Origin: Ustilaginoidea virens
Lineage: Eukaryota > Ascomycota > Sordariomycetes > Hypocreales > Clavicipitaceae
Reading direction: 5' to 3'
Length of the DNA: 64,000 nt
NCBI RefSeq assembly: GCF_000687475.1
Contig: NC_057316.1
Coordinates: forward strand, 3,038,001-3,102,000
Both the position numbers and the translations under genes were made by a program. The notes beneath the pieces were generated by a model. That model was not told where the DNA came from. It saw only the letters and a list, made by a program, of their open reading frames with translations, and ran no database searches. Below, piece after piece: positions 22,729 through 34,719 of the stretch. How positions within the stretch are numbered: position 1 is the stretch's first letter; each line of letters starts with the position of its first letter.

Positions 22729-24046
22729 TCATGGCGATTTCCGAAAGCTTTCGTCGAGTTTTTTTAGCCAGTATTGCTTCAGACACCAAGGCATTTTGCA
22801 GTACACCAATGCCTTGTTTTCGTTAACCAACACGGTTTCGGCAATCCGTATCTGTAAATCCATATTCTCGTCTGCAAAGTCTTTAAAGAACTGCTCTAGG
22901 GCTAACTCGCTCCACCTTGGACCGATGGATGCACCTGCAGTTTCCGGAATCGAGTCCCTTGAGGCCGTCTGAGATATGGCCCGCGTCAACGGAACAGCGG
23001 GACGTACACAACTTGGAGTACTTGCAACGGCAGCGGCAGGGAGATCGGTACCACAAGAAGATGAAGGATGCACAGAATCTCTCTGGACAGACCTCCGTTG
23101 TCTTTTGTCAGGGAGGGTGGTAGTAGGCAAAGCACAGTCGGACTTTATCGATGCCGGCGGCGGAGGCGTAGGCGTTGTACCGGATGTGTTCTCCGCCTGA
23201 GCGGGAGGCAACGCCCGTTTTTTCGACTGACTCGCCAACTCCTCTGGAGGAGTCAGCACCGATGGCTGCGCAGACGCAGTTCTAGGAGGCAATGCTGTCG
23301 ACGTCGTTTTCGCATGCGTCCCGAAACCAGGGCTTGAGGCGTTGGCCGGGGCATTGGGGGTCATGCCGGAAGACGATGGTGCCTGTACTGGGCTCTCCCG
23401 GCCAATGCGGCAAATCGTGGATTCCGTCTTCAGATTCAGCACGCCAGTTCCGGGCATTTCTGGCTCGTCGCCCGGCTGCCCGTCGGGCCTTTTCCGGGGT
23501 TTCAGGATCCTTTTGGGGGCACCACCAGATCCAATCACATCAGGATAGAGAATCTCCATGAAGACCTCATGGTCAAAAGGCCGACCTCTTAGAGCTCTTG
23601 AAAGAGGCTCTCTCTGTCCTACCAGTCAGCAGATTCCCCTTCCATAGGCATGGGGCTAGAAAAGGACCAACCTCAATATGGGCTCGCCAAGCGTCCTCGG
23701 AAGCAGTCACGGTTTTGGAGACGAAATTATACGTAAACTCTGGGTCCTCGCGGAGGCCGCGCCATAGGCGAAAGCGTTTCCGCGCATTATCGCTCTTGTT
23801 AATGAGATGGCTCTTGGCAGGATAGGCGCCGTGACTTTCCTGAAGAGCCACGGCAGCACGTTCCCAAGCCTCGGCTTTGAAGGTGCTGTTTTCGCGCAGA
23901 CCAAGATGGACGCTGTCGCATAAACTGCGAAAGAAGGTTGCTTCGTACGCCGGCGTCCAGCTGAACCTCGGAGCGCGGCGATCACGATCGACACGCGAGG
24001 AGCCTTGGCCGTCAGGGCCGAGCATGTCGACGTCGTCTTCGGACAT
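22729..24046 (-). CDS. Myb/SANT-like DNA-binding domain protein
   Basis: Exons 24046-23672 and 23613-22729 (donor GTTGGT, acceptor GACAG) join in frame to 419 residues. Residues ~25-125 form the Myb/SANT-like domain: FSWTPAYEATFFRSLCDSV opens it, HLINKSDNARKRFRLWRGL is the basic recognition part, and DAWRAHIE ends it. Across the junction REPLSRALRGRPFDHEVF leads into MEILYPDVIGSGGAPKRI. The middle is low-complexity and Pro/Ser/Thr-rich. The C-terminal ~65 residues (ALEQFFKDFADENMDLQIRI) look helical and may mediate dimerisation. This architecture, shared with domesticated transposon-derived regulators, suggests a nuclear DNA-binding protein; the target is unknown. The alternative start at 24088 only adds a non-conserved leader. 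Confidence 0.8.
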
Positions 24047-24456
24047 GGCGCGCAAGAACGAGCAGTGCAGGGCCGGTGATCTCTCCAAATCAAGTGTGAC
24101 GGAGTAAGCTTCTTAGTTGTCCAGGCAGCAGGGCCAACGATCAGCGACCAAAACGCTTGCATCAACACTGCATCAAGGCGGCGACAACAGGCCTTGCAAG
24201 GTTTGGTGCGATGGGTAAAGAAGGGCTAAGCCAACGGCAAGGCAAGGTGGTTAGAAGGACCCTGGGGAAGTGTAACCTGCCGAATATGGATTCCAGCCAA
24301 GTACTCCGTACTATGGCGGGACCCAATCACACGTTCCGATTACTGGAGACTGGAAGCGAGAGCGGGAGGGGGACGAATGGGACACGATGCCAACGTCATG
24401 TGATCTGACAGTGTAGCCTTTGTAGTGTCAACTGGAACAGCTCACACTAAGCAAGT
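24047..24456. other. Intergenic region before tRNA-Ala
   Basis: The 5' flank of the Myb/SANT-like gene. It contains AGTACTCCGTACTATGG (24300-24316). No further gene was seen. Confidence 0.55.
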
Positions 24457-24551
24457 GGGCGGATGGTTTAGTGGTATAATACTCCCTTAGCATAAGGTCG
24501 GCATCTGGCCAAATGTGGGAGTGGTCCGGGGTTCGATTCCCCGTTCGTCCA
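24457..24551 (+). tRNA. tRNA-Ala(AGC) with a 23 nt intron
   Basis: The acceptor stem is GGGCGGA with TTCGTCC, giving the G3:U70 wobble pair that is the alanine identity element, and A73 as discriminator. The anticodon stem CTCCC (24482-24486) pairs with GGGAG (24517-24521). The anticodon AGC is at 24489-24491, followed by A37 and an intron at 24493-24515. The T arm is CGGGG-TTCGATT-CCCCG. An A box (TGGTTTAGTGG) and a B box (GGTTCGATTCC) are present. The mature length is 72 nt and CCA is not encoded. The first long T run downstream is near 24592. Confidence 0.93.
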
Positions 24552-25611
24552 ACTAAGGTAGTTTGCTCCTACCATTATACCCAAGCAAATGTTTTTTTTT
24601 CCATCATTTTTTTATTTATTAATTTTTTTTTAATTTCTTTGTAATCTCTCTGTCTGTGTGTACTTTTAAGATTTGCCTTTTTTCTTCTTGGCCAAGCTGG
24701 GGAGTTATGTTTGGTGACTGAAGCCACATCTGCTTTCAACTGCGTTGCACCCTGCGTTCCACCATTATTACCGCGGTCTTGCTTTTCCCCCTCTCTGCCT
24801 GCTCCTACTCCTACTCTGTTTATTATTGGGAGCGCTGTACTCCGTACCTCCTGCCCTGTCAACGATATTTGCAGCGGGCCAAGTCCCAACCGCTGCTAAG
24901 CCAGATGAGGCAAATAATGCAAATGACAAATGACACTGACGGAATAAATGGACCCTACAGGGGCATGGCCCGCTTCCGGGCTTTTTCGAGAGGTTAGTGA
25001 TTGACTGAGGCGGGCAGACAAAGCGGAGACAAGACGGGGCAGCAGACTTAGTTGGAGTTAGTTGGAGTTGAGCGGGTTCGGCTGAAAATTTTTATCTGAT
25101 CATCAGATAAGCAGGGTAGTAAAAGGTGCGACGCGACGTCCCCCAATATCGGCGCCCCATGCCTCCTCCACCTGGGCGAGTTGTGGTATTCTTGGCGAAA
25201 CTCCACTTTTGAATAAAAGGGAAAGAATGGGAGAAACCGAAGTTGGCAGGAAAGAGTTCTTCTTCCTTTTGCCTTCCAACGAGAGAGGGAGATGGGAGAA
25301 AGACAAGACTTGGCGCGTTGGGTGACTGCAAATTATCCAGAGCAACGCCTCCCTAGAGCCTGACAGTCGGTCCAGCTGGCGGGCGGGCTGACAAGATCAT
25401 CAAATGATAGAACGAGCCTGCCTGTCAGGGTTTGCGCAGCAAAGGGCCAAGGCGTAACCTGCAAACCCCCCACTCAGCCATGTACCCGGTGCTATAAAGG
25501 TGCCTTAACTCCCCTTTGGTGCGGCTCTCGGTCTTTTCCTTCTCATCATCCCTTGCTCTCGCCCAGCTATCGCCGCTTTCAGGCTCTGATCGAGGCTCTT
25601 CCCCCTTCAAC
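24552..25611. other. Promoter region of the siderophore transporter
   Basis: A T/A-rich stretch downstream of the tRNA (24590-24640), GTACTCCGTACC (24838-24849), the inverted GATA pair at 25092-25110 and a TATAAAG word at 25493. A direct GTTGGAGTTA/GTTGGAGTTG pair lies at 25051-25070. No gene was seen. Confidence 0.6.
25092..25110. promoter_or_regulatory. Inverted pair of ATCAGATAA iron-GATA sites
   Basis: TTATCTGAT-C-ATCAGATAA is a palindrome around one central base. Both arms match ATCWGATAA, the site bound by fungal iron-responsive GATA repressors (SreA/SRE/Urbs1 family). It lies about 500 bp upstream of the siderophore transporter ATG, the expected kind of target. Confidence 0.8.
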
Positions 25612-27524
25612 ATGGGACTTTTCAGCAAGGCCCAACCGCCCGACATGGCTGTCACCGGGACATCTGAAGCCTTTGACAAGGAGGCCGCGGAGTCAGTAGA
25701 CGCCACTGGGAATCGGTTCAATGCTGGCAAGGTCCAGTCCGGCGTGGCTCGAGTCGAAGCCATCACCAAGGTCTGGTCGAGGGCGCACTTGATGGTTGCC
25801 TACGCAATGTAAGTTGAAGCCTGTTTCCTTGTCAGGCCTCCTCCTGCCTCTGTGAGCAAGGCGACTGACTGACTGATTCCGCTCGTTGGACTAGGATTTG
25901 GTTCATATACTTTGTCAAATCCATCGAGGAGGTTGTTGTTTTCAGCATGGATCCCTTCGTCACGAGCAGTTTCGAGAAGCACTCCATCACGCCAGCCATC
26001 GACATTGTGGCCATGATTGTTGGTGGCCTCAGTTACATTCCACTGGCAAAAATCCTCGATACGTGGGGAAGACCACAGGGTTTGGCTCTGACAGTGGCAA
26101 TCTGGGCTGTCGGCCTGATCATGATGGCTGCCTGCAACAATGTCCAGACTTTTGCGGCTGCCAAGGTTTTTAATACTGTTGGGTAAGTTGTACAATCCTG
26201 CATCTCTCCCGGCCTTTGTTAGACTGCCGTTTCCTGTATCGTGCCAATTCAGCTGCTCATAACCTGCACCAGTTCACAGGGGGTTTCGTACTGCCTCACC
26301 ATCTTCATTGCAGATACCTCCTCGCTTCTTAACCGACCCCTCATGCTCGCCTTTGCCACCTCGCCGTATATTGTGACGACGTGGGTTGGCGGACCTGTGG
26401 TTGAGGCTGTGTTGGGAGGGCCAGGATGGCGCTGGGGCTTCGGCATCTGGACCATCATTACTCCAGCCGTTGTTCTCCCACTGTCGCTCTTGTTTCTGTA
26501 CAACGACAGGAAAGCCGTCAGAGCCGGCCTTGTGGAGAGGCGTACTACTCGGGTCACGCCAAGAGACGTGTGGGATTACGTTGTCGACATCGACTTGGTT
26601 GGAATCCTTCTTCTCGCTGGAGGCATGGCCCTCTTCCTCTTGCCCTTTAGCATCTGGTCGTACCAGGAAGAGCAGTGGCGCTCCCCACTGATCATCTGCA
26701 TGTTGGTCTTTGGCGCCGTCCTTCTCGTCCTCTTTGTTGTTTGGGAAAAGTTCCTAGCCCCTTGCAAGTTTGTGCCCTACGAGCTGCTGCTGGACAGAAC
26801 AGTCTTCTCGGCCGGTATCATGTTCATCTTCGTCTTTGCCAGTTCCTCTATCTGGGGCGGATACTTTTACTCCATGCTGCTCGTTGTTTGGAACACTGGT
26901 GTCACCAAGGCAACATACATCAGCAACATCTACCGCGTTGGTTCGTGCTTTGCGTCGGTCGTTATCGGCGCGCTCGTGCACAGAATCGCCAGGTTCAAGT
27001 GGGTTAGTACTCTGTATGCCCTGCCTCTCACCATTTTGGGTGTCGGCCTCATGATCAAGTTCCGCCAAGCTTCGCAAGACATAGGCTATGTGATCATGAC
27101 GCAGATCTTCATCGCCTTTGCAGGGGGCCCAATGGTGGTCGCCGGGGAGATGGCCATGATGGCTCCATCCGATCATCAGCACATTGCTGTCATCATGGCC
27201 ATGCTGAATCTCTTTTGCAGCATTGGATCCGCTGTTGGCAGCACTATTTCCTCAGCCATCTGGACGGGCACCTTTCGAGACGAGCTGATCAGGAACCTGC
27301 CTCGTGATTCCCCAATCGACGCCATCTACGGCTCAATCGGGGAGCAGACCGGGTATCCCTTTGGGTCGGAAACGAGGGCAGGAATAGCAGCCGCCTATTC
27401 TCAATCCCAACGTTACATGCTGATAACGAGCTTGTGCCTGCTCTTCGCTGGATGGGGCTGCACGTGGGCTTGGAGAGATATCAAGCTCAGCAAGATCAAG
27501 CAAGTCAGTGGTACAGTGGCGTAA
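25612..27524 (+). CDS. Siderophore-iron transporter, MFS SIT family
   Basis: A 14-helix plasma-membrane transporter that takes up ferri-siderophores by proton symport. Exons 25612-25808, 25895-26182 and 26273-27524 (donors GTAAGT, acceptors CTAG and CCAG) join in frame to 578 residues. The N-terminal ~55 residues are cytoplasmic and polar. The first membrane segments include IWFIYFVKSIEE; the conserved family stretch runs from DTWGRPQGLALTVAIWAVGL through RPLMLAFATSPYIVTTWVGG to GWRWGFGIWTIITP. The C-terminal loop GSIGEQTGYPFGSETRAG and final helix are in place. Similarity is to MirB/Sit1-type transporters; the cargo siderophore is unknown. Regulation by iron is inferred from the inverted GATA site at 25092-25110. 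No siderophore synthetase gene is in the window. Confidence 0.9.
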
Positions 27525-30500
27525 GAGGTGACCATTGCCGGGGGGGTGAATGGACCATTTCGTGCCGTTTGGCGTAGGTTTAGTCTTTTTTGGAAACTGA
27601 ATAAATGGTTGCTACGTGTTTGGAGACCAGACGGTGTCTCGCGCTCAGTATCTGATCCAGGAGTCGTGCTGATTCATAACCACCTGGGTAGTTTCATCCT
27701 TGTCGACCGTCATGGACAAGTTTGCCTCGTGCCATATATTCGTCTCGGACATCGTTTGCCTTGTTTTTTTTTTCTTTTCTCTTCTCCTCTTATTCTCGCA
27801 AAAAGTATGTACAGCTCGGTCGGCACGATTCATTTTTCGACATCAGGTGCGGCAATACGGGCGTTGCTTGCCTTGCCTTGCCTTGCCTTGAAACGCGCAC
27901 GATGCCGCCCGGTACTATTCCAGCTGCGCAGCCTCAGGAGGGAGCATCCCAAGATGAAGTCTGTCTTCTTTTGTGCAACGAGGCTCGTACGGTAGATGTT
28001 GGAAGCGAGGGCGTTGTCTGCCGTTGTCGATTTGGCTGGTTTCTTGTTTTCCGGTTTTTTTTTTTTTTTTCTTTTTCTCTTTTTTTCTTTTATTTTCTCT
28101 CTCTCTCTCTCCTCCTTTTTTTTCTTCTTTTCTTCTTTTGCCTTCTTTTTCATTCCATCCTGGTTCTAAACTTTCTCAGGATCTGACCCCATGGATGCGA
28201 CATGGACAAACAACCGGACGAGAGTCCGCCGCACTGTGATGCAAGTTGAGTGGGGAAAAGGAAGGAATTAAGAGCCCCCATGCACACCTCTGGATCTGGC
28301 TGGTTTCCCGTCATGTACAAGGCGTGCCGCGTGACAATGTATGATTACTTGGCAGCCGAGGCCGTGGGGCCCAAAGTTGTCCCCTATTCCAACAGTCAAC
28401 TTGCCCATGTCAGCATTTCCCCGATGGGCTCCTGGTACCGCCGCCTCTCTCGTTAACAAAACTTGGTATTGGCCAGAGCCAGAATGAGGCAAGTCATCTG
28501 GATGAGTTAGGCGGGGGAAAGGAGATTGACCACCAATCAATCCCACGTCAGCCACCAAATGCAACCATGACCACGGACTCGGGGCTCCGGCTCGGGCTGG
28601 GGGAGAAACTTGAGAGAAAGCTTAGCTACGGGACGGGGCACCTCCAAGATGCAGAATGCTGGCATGCGGCGAGTTACCCCAGACGGGTTCCGGGGATCCA
28701 GCTCCTCGGAGCGGGCCCTTGCTGTAGAAGGTTGGATCACGATGAGGTTCGTTGAAGTCGGGAGCGTGTTTTGGTTGGCAGGGGAAAGAGCACCAGCATG
28801 CCCGATGCCCGATGCCCACTAATGCCTCGGTCAGGTCTTTCCATTTGCTGTTGCAACGCGGGGCCAAGAAAGGCCGTTGAGTTGGCCTGGCATCTGCACC
28901 GTGGGACTTTGGCACTTTGTGAAACAGACGGTCCTGGCCCTCCTCTGTCCTCCTCATGACGTGGACAAAGGACCTAGAACAAGGGACAGGGGCCAAACCA
29001 CAACTTGTACGTAACGACTGGACACAACCATGCAGGGCTCAAAGTGATCGTGATAGGGGCCGAGGCCCGGGGTAGACTCGGCAGCTGCAAGGGCACAAGA
29101 TGTCGAATCGTCAGGAAAGAAACCCAAAAGAGCGCCATGACTGGCTTACTAACTTTCCACAAGGGGGGGGGGTTGCGTCAGTGTCAGATCCGCGTGGCCA
29201 CAGACGATTTGCTACTCAGCCTTGCCGGCTTTTCTGATGCTTGGGCGTAGGAGTTGGAGGGGGATGGATCGGTGGGTTTCAACTTGCTGTTGTTGGATGG
29301 CTCCAAAGCGAGGGCAAGGCGAGGCACGTCAACGTCGCGCAGCCTGGTTTCATGGGTCACTTGGAGGGTCCATTGATGGCTTTCTTTCACGCGCCTCGCC
29401 CAATGTGACCCTCGGTCCTGCTTTAACTTTACGCAGGGCATCTTCCCACCCACCGGCCGGGGAGCACAGCGTCGGCCAGCGCCAAAGGGGCAGTGCTACA
29501 CAACACATGACCGGAACCAAACGCAGCAGCGCATCTGTCAAGTTGGCAGCTTCAAGTTTCATCAAGGACAGCAATATGTGACGGCTCATATTCTCCCTCA
29601 CTTGCACCCCTTGCTCCTCTGCTCTCGATTTGCCAGTACATACCAACACATCTTGACTTGGCTTCCTCACGTTGTCGAAAATCGGTCAGTTGATCTCACA
29701 TGCCACACAATCACCGAGCAGACGACCACAAAGCCTCGAGCCCTGGGTTGTGATGCTGTGATGCATGATACCTACAACGATATGCTGGAACAAAAAATGG
29801 CCAAAGAAAAAAAAAAAAGAGAGAGAGAGAGTCAGAGAGGGAGAGAAAGAGAAAGAGAAAGAGAAAGAGAGGAAGAATTCAGCAGGCAAGACTTACGTGT
29901 ACGTGGCTGGCCTGTTTGATCCGGTCTGCAGTGTGCACGCCACTTGTCGCAAAACGTCGAGTCCGAGCACGATTCCGCGGGGGGGTAAAAAAAAAAAAAA
30001 GGAGAAAAGGGAGCCGTAAAGCTTGAGGAAAGATGAAAAGGACGGGGACTATGCCATTTGGGCCGCCCGGTGGCGCTTCTCAGGCACCGGAGCCATCGCG
30101 AAAGGCGGGCCGAAAGCTAAGAAAGACCCAGATGCCCGAAGAGGCAAGCCAAACAAAGACTCCGCTCGCGTCAGTCCGGGGCTCCTGTACAACGCCCACC
30201 CAGGTGTCGAATAACCTTGTTTCCCCGTGTTGGTGGACTCTCTGAGGCTTGGCTCCGTTTCGTTCCCGTGGGAAACAGAGTCGAGCCATCGAGCCAAGAG
30301 AAACACGCCCATACTCTTTCGCGCATCACGTTCGGACCCCCATCGGACCTACTCCCCAGCTAGATGGGTAGAGTAGATGGCCAAAAAGAACTCCTTCCCC
30401 AGATGACCGGGCGGGGCGGAAGAGACAATCACGTCCCCCAAACCGAAATCCGCATTTGACGCCAAAGCCCCCTTGCGCCCATTTGCACGTGGTGCCCATT

Positions 30501-31434
30501 TGTCTGGATTCGGCCCTTTCGTCAGGAGGCGCCCAGGTGCTGCGACAGCGTCGTAATCGTCTTTTCTGGGCGTGTTTTGTCAGCAGAAGAGAAGAGAGAA
30601 AAATAGCCAGGCTTGCCACCAATGAGCCCGGGTTTCTGAATACCCTTGTTCGTTCCATTTCCCATTCTCATGTTCTTTTTTACTTTTACTGCTTCAGCCC
30701 ACCCCCCCCCCCCCGGCTAAAGTTGAAGACTTGACAAGATTGCGCCGTCGGCCCAAGTACAGCAAGGAGGCGAGCAACAGTGGCAGGAAAAAGGGGGGTG
30801 GGGGAAAGGCGCTCATGGTTCGTCGTCTGGCAGCAAGCACAAGCTTGAGAATCATGATCATGACCCTCGTTACATCATGCGGCCATGTACAAGCCTGGGA
30901 TGCTGCCTCCGCCAGTGTGTATCCCATGTAGGCACAACCTACGTCTGTACCTTGCCCTGATGAGCTTCTCGGTCGTGACTGTCGTGATCACTTGGGGAAG
31001 ACTGGGGGTTTCCTGTTCCCTTCTTCTTTTCCCTAACTGGTCTTGTTGTCTTGGCATTTCGACTGGCGTTATTCCCACGTTTCGTCCAATTCGCTCCTGT
31101 CATCGCTCGGCCAGACATATATAAGTTGCCGTGTCCCTGCTGCAGATGCACATGGGGAATGGAAAGAGAGCCAATGTACATCTCTCTCGCCTTTTCCTCT
31201 GACCGAGCCTTGCCAGGCATTTCTGTACCGTTGTATATATCACGGTCAAGACAGCCCCCTTTCCGGGCTTGCCCCTATACATACTCAGTTGACTCCCTAT
31301 TTTATCGCTGCCCTATGCGGTTCATTGCAGAGAGAAATTAAACAGACATAGGAGGAAAGAAAAAGAAAAGGAAAAGCAAAAAAAAAAAGAATAAAGAGGA
31401 CAAGACGAAACAAAACGAAACGGAACGGCAAAGA
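27525..31434. other. Long gene-poor intergenic region (3.9 kb)
   Basis: It holds low-complexity tracts: a CCTTG repeat (27869-27890), a T/C-rich tract (28053-28155), a GA-rich tract (29808-29877), a C run (30703-30714) and an A run before the GH16 gene (31379-31390). TATA-like words lie at 31117-31125 and 31233-31240. The ORFs are short, mutually overlapping and without recognisable domains. Confidence 0.6.
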
Positions 31435-32389
31435 ATGGTCAAGTTCCCAGCCGTAATCACCGCCAGCCTTGTGGCTCTCGCTCCTCTCATCCAGGCCTGG
31501 AACGCCCCCCCTTACCATGGCTTCAGCCTGCGCTGGCAAGACCCCTTCTCCGGGGGAAGCGGCCGGTCCCCGGACCCCGGAAACTGGAACATCATCAACG
31601 GGTTCCTCAACGTCAACAACGAGCTGCAAACGTACAGCTCGAGCACGCGGAACGTGCAGCTCAGCGGGGGCAGCACCGTCCAGATCGTCCCCTGGAGAGA
31701 CGAGTCTACCATCCAAGGGTGGACCTCTGGCCGCATGGAGAGCAAGTACGTCTTCACGCCGGACTCGGGCAGGCTGACGCGGGTCGAGGCCTCTCTCCGC
31801 TTCGGCCCCAGCCACCAGGGTGCCAAGAAGGGCATATGGCCGGCCTGGTGGATGCTGGGCGACTCGATCCGCCACGGAAAGCAGTGGCCGGCTGGGGGCG
31901 AGCTCGACATCCTCGAGGTGGTGAATGGGCAGCCGGTCGGCCACGGCACCGTCCACTGCCACAAGTCCCCCGGGGGCATCTGCAACGAGCCCAGCGGCAT
32001 CGGGAGCTCCGTCAACATCCCCAACAACGACTACCACGTCTGGAGGCTCGAGTTTGACCGCCGCAGCGAGGACTGGACTCGGCAGTCCATCACGTGGTTC
32101 CTCGACGGGCACCGGTTCCACCAAATCACCGGCTCTGGCATCGGCGACCACGGCACCTGGGCCACGCTCTGCCATAGTCCCACCTTTTTCATCCTCAATC
32201 TAGCTGTTGGTGGTGACTGGGTGAGCAACCTCCCCCTCCCCCCCCCCCCCCCCGGCTTCTTTCGTACCGCTCAAAGTTTACTGACAAGTTGTTGTCCTTG
32301 GCTAGCCCGGAAAACCGGACGGAGCCACCCAAGATGGCTATGGTGCCATGATGGAGATTGGCTACGTTGCCCACTACGTGAGCAGCTAG
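31435..32389 (+). CDS. Secreted GH16 family glycoside hydrolase (endo-beta-1,3-glucanase type)
   Basis: GH16 enzymes cleave beta-1,3 or mixed beta-1,3/1,4-glucans with retention; fungal members act on cell walls. Exons 31435-32220 and 32306-32389 (donor GTGAGC, acceptor GCTAG) join in frame to 289 residues. The signal peptide is MVKFPAVITASLVALAPLIQ. The jelly-roll catalytic domain spans ~30-285. The catalytic ExDxxE motif is ELDILE, with nucleophile Glu156, Asp158 and acid/base Glu161. KKGIWPAWWMLG precedes it and NLAVGGDWPGKPDG bridges the splice junction. The intron contains a C16 run. There is no GPI tail or carbohydrate-binding module, so it is probably a free secreted enzyme. The exact glucan preference cannot be read. 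Confidence 0.9.
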
Positions 32390-32846
32390 ACGGCCATGAC
32401 TATAACAGCATGTGCCTCCAGACTCCGGAATCGTGCTCTTCTCTTCTTTTCTTCTGGTTCCAGTTTTCATTGTGCATATTGCGTGGTATCCAAGTACATA
32501 TCTTTCTATTCTTTCTGTATATTTTATTCTTTTGCTCAGTCGCTTCCACACTTGGCTGTTCATACTTGACCTTTTCCTCTCGCTCCACGACGCAACGACT
32601 GTACATGCTGTTTATTTTCTTTTTTTCTTTTTTTCTTCTTTTCTTCTCTTCTTCTCTTCTTCTCTTCTTCTTTTCTTCTTTTCTTCTTTTCTTCTTTTCT
32701 TCTTTTCTTCTTTCCCTGGAAAGTTGTTGAACGGAGGCACATGTGCTAGAGCAAAGCCCCAAAGAACTTGGCTTCCGTGTCCTTGGCACACTTGTCGAGA
32801 AGGAAGCCGCAGCTGAAGCTAGTATATCAATGACACGCGCATTCTA
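32390..32846. other. Intergenic TTCTTT-rich repeat region
   Basis: Converging 3' flanks. Positions 32620-32712 are an almost pure T/C tract of TTCTTT and TTCTC units. No gene was seen. Confidence 0.7.
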
Positions 32847-33171
32847 TCAGAAGAGTCTATCCTCTATGGCCTGTATGCCTTGATGCAGCTCTTTGACCTT
32901 GTTTTCGGTCTCTTGCCGGTTCTTTTCCTGCAACTGGTACACTCTCTGCAACTCGTCCACCATAAAGTTCACCAATGTCGCTCGCTTGCCGGCCCTGTAG
33001 TTGTACACGGCAATGTCTTCGTAGCAGCGCGCTGCCACACGCCCATGTGCTTCGGAGTAAATCACTGCGTCGAGAAAGATGTTCTCCGAGGCGTAGCTTG
33101 GTTGCCGGGCGAGCTTGTGAATGACGGTGATTCTGTCGGGATACGCAACTGGCTTTTATTACAACCCCCGG

Positions 33172-33211
<40 letters not shown>

Positions 33212-34005
33212 TAAAGTGAAAAGAGGAAAAGGACGAGTCAGCATCCTGAAGCAGCACACAAAGGGCGGCACAGAGCCTACGCACCAGTTTGTAATCGGTC
33301 TTGATGCTCTTCAGAATGAGCCCCGTGCCTCTAGGACTAATCAGGTCAATCCATGCCTGGCGCTGGTCGGGTGGCGCGTGGGCAGCCAAGGATGTGAACC
33401 AGTTCACACGACCGGATTCGGCGTAGCGATTGTACATGACGTTGTTGACGTGGCCTGTTGGTGGTCGTGAGCTTCATTTCATGACAGGGCGTGCTTTGAG
33501 TTGGCAAGCTGCAGAAGATTCGGCTTACCCTGTCTCGAAGGAATTAGACCACATGTAGCCACGAGAACATGCACCATTGCAGCCGGACCCCAAGCCCACT
33601 CACCATGCTGTCCTGTATCCCACGAACCGCACAAAGGCGAGATTAGCTGGACTAGAACAGACCCCCCTTTTATGGTGCCAGAGAAAATAAAGGTACCATG
33701 TCACCCCAGGCAACACCAAACTTGTCCAAACCCCTCCATCGCTCATCTGTAAGGAATCCCTCTCGACCTGCCGACAGTTCCAGCCAGTTGCTGGTCAGGT
33801 AGTCTCGGTACTTTTTCAGTCTCGCGCCATGGTCTGCTGGAGGATTCGTCTCTAGGCACGCACTGATGCGGCTTTGGAGGTTTGTGAGCCACCGCGGATT
33901 GAGTGTGGGAGCCGCTTCGGCAGGACTCGTGAGCGAGGCGGAGGAGGCGGCGGCGCTGAATTGGCGCGACGCCGTGCGCAGCGCGGGCCGCGACACGGGG
34001 CGCAT
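32847..34005 (-). CDS. Mitochondrial hotdog-fold thioesterase-like protein with microexons
   Basis: A 4-hydroxybenzoyl-CoA thioesterase superfamily protein, predicted to hydrolyse acyl-CoA-type thioesters. Proposed exons are 34005-33697, 33612-33604 (9 nt), 33529 (1 nt), 33454-33285 and 33152-32847, which sum to 795 nt, exactly 264 codons plus stop. The N-terminus MRPVSRPALRTASRQFSAAA resembles a mitochondrial presequence. The family motif WGDMDSMGHVNN (residues ~100-111) is built across the microexons: WGDM from exon 1, DSM from the 9 nt exon, and Gly107 from the single G plus GC of the next exon. The remainder (NRYAESGRVNWF, PRGTGLILKSIKTDYKL, then AARCYEDIAVYNYRAGKR) matches the fungal family. 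The last intron carries an A38 run (T38 on the coding strand). A frame-keeping alternative is a 4 nt exon (CATG), but it loses conserved residues. Confidence 0.75.
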
Positions 34006-34719
34006 GCTTGGACAAGGCTGAGGTGCCAGGACGAGAGGGGACTGAGGCTGGGGGAGCTTTCCTTCCAGATGTTGGAGAATCTTGCTCGGATCTTGGAACA
34101 TGGATGGATGGCTGGACTCGTTGGGGGTGGCGTCGGCCGCGACCGGGCTCGCGCTTACGTCATATGACATACTTTGGGGGAGATCTCGGGGAATCTCGGG
34201 CCCGGGGAAATGCAGTTCACGCCACGCGGGGCCAGTCGGGCCGAGCCCGAGAAGGGCATTCCCGAAAAGGCAACTGCCGCCATTGGGGCCAATTCTGGAA
34301 CATAACCGCATGTCACTATCAACTGCGTCTGGGTAGTGGATGGATTGTCTTCTTCTTCTTTGCTTTTTGAATCTTTCATGTCTTCACCTGCGAGGCTTCT
34401 TTCTATCGATGAATCCGATCCTGTCATCTTGCTCTTGCCTAAGCCGCTCTCCACCGTCACCAAGCACCGGAAGAAAAAGGCAATTTTCCAACAGAAGATG
34501 GTATCATTCGAGCTTGTGCAAGCAAGCAGATTGTTGGCGAAAACAAGCACGCAACATCGGAACAGGCAAATAATCCTTGGCGCAGAACAGAATTTCATTC
34601 GTTGTAAAAAGCAAGAAAAAAGAAGACACAAAACAAGGCTAGCAAGGTAGGCAGAAGACAAGAACAGAAACTGCTTGCGCAAATTGAACTTTTGTCTGGT
34701 TCCTTTTCCCTTCAGATTA
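34006..34719. other. Intergenic region
   Basis: The 5' flank of the thioesterase-like gene and the 3' flank of the MFS gene. A longer in-frame N-terminal extension of the thioesterase frame (to 34311) lacks conservation features. No other gene was seen. Confidence 0.55.

Noticed and set aside
31297..32175. Minus-strand 292-codon ORF
   Set aside because: Antisense to the GH16 gene, whose catalytic motif and signal peptide are clear; high GC produces the open antisense frame.
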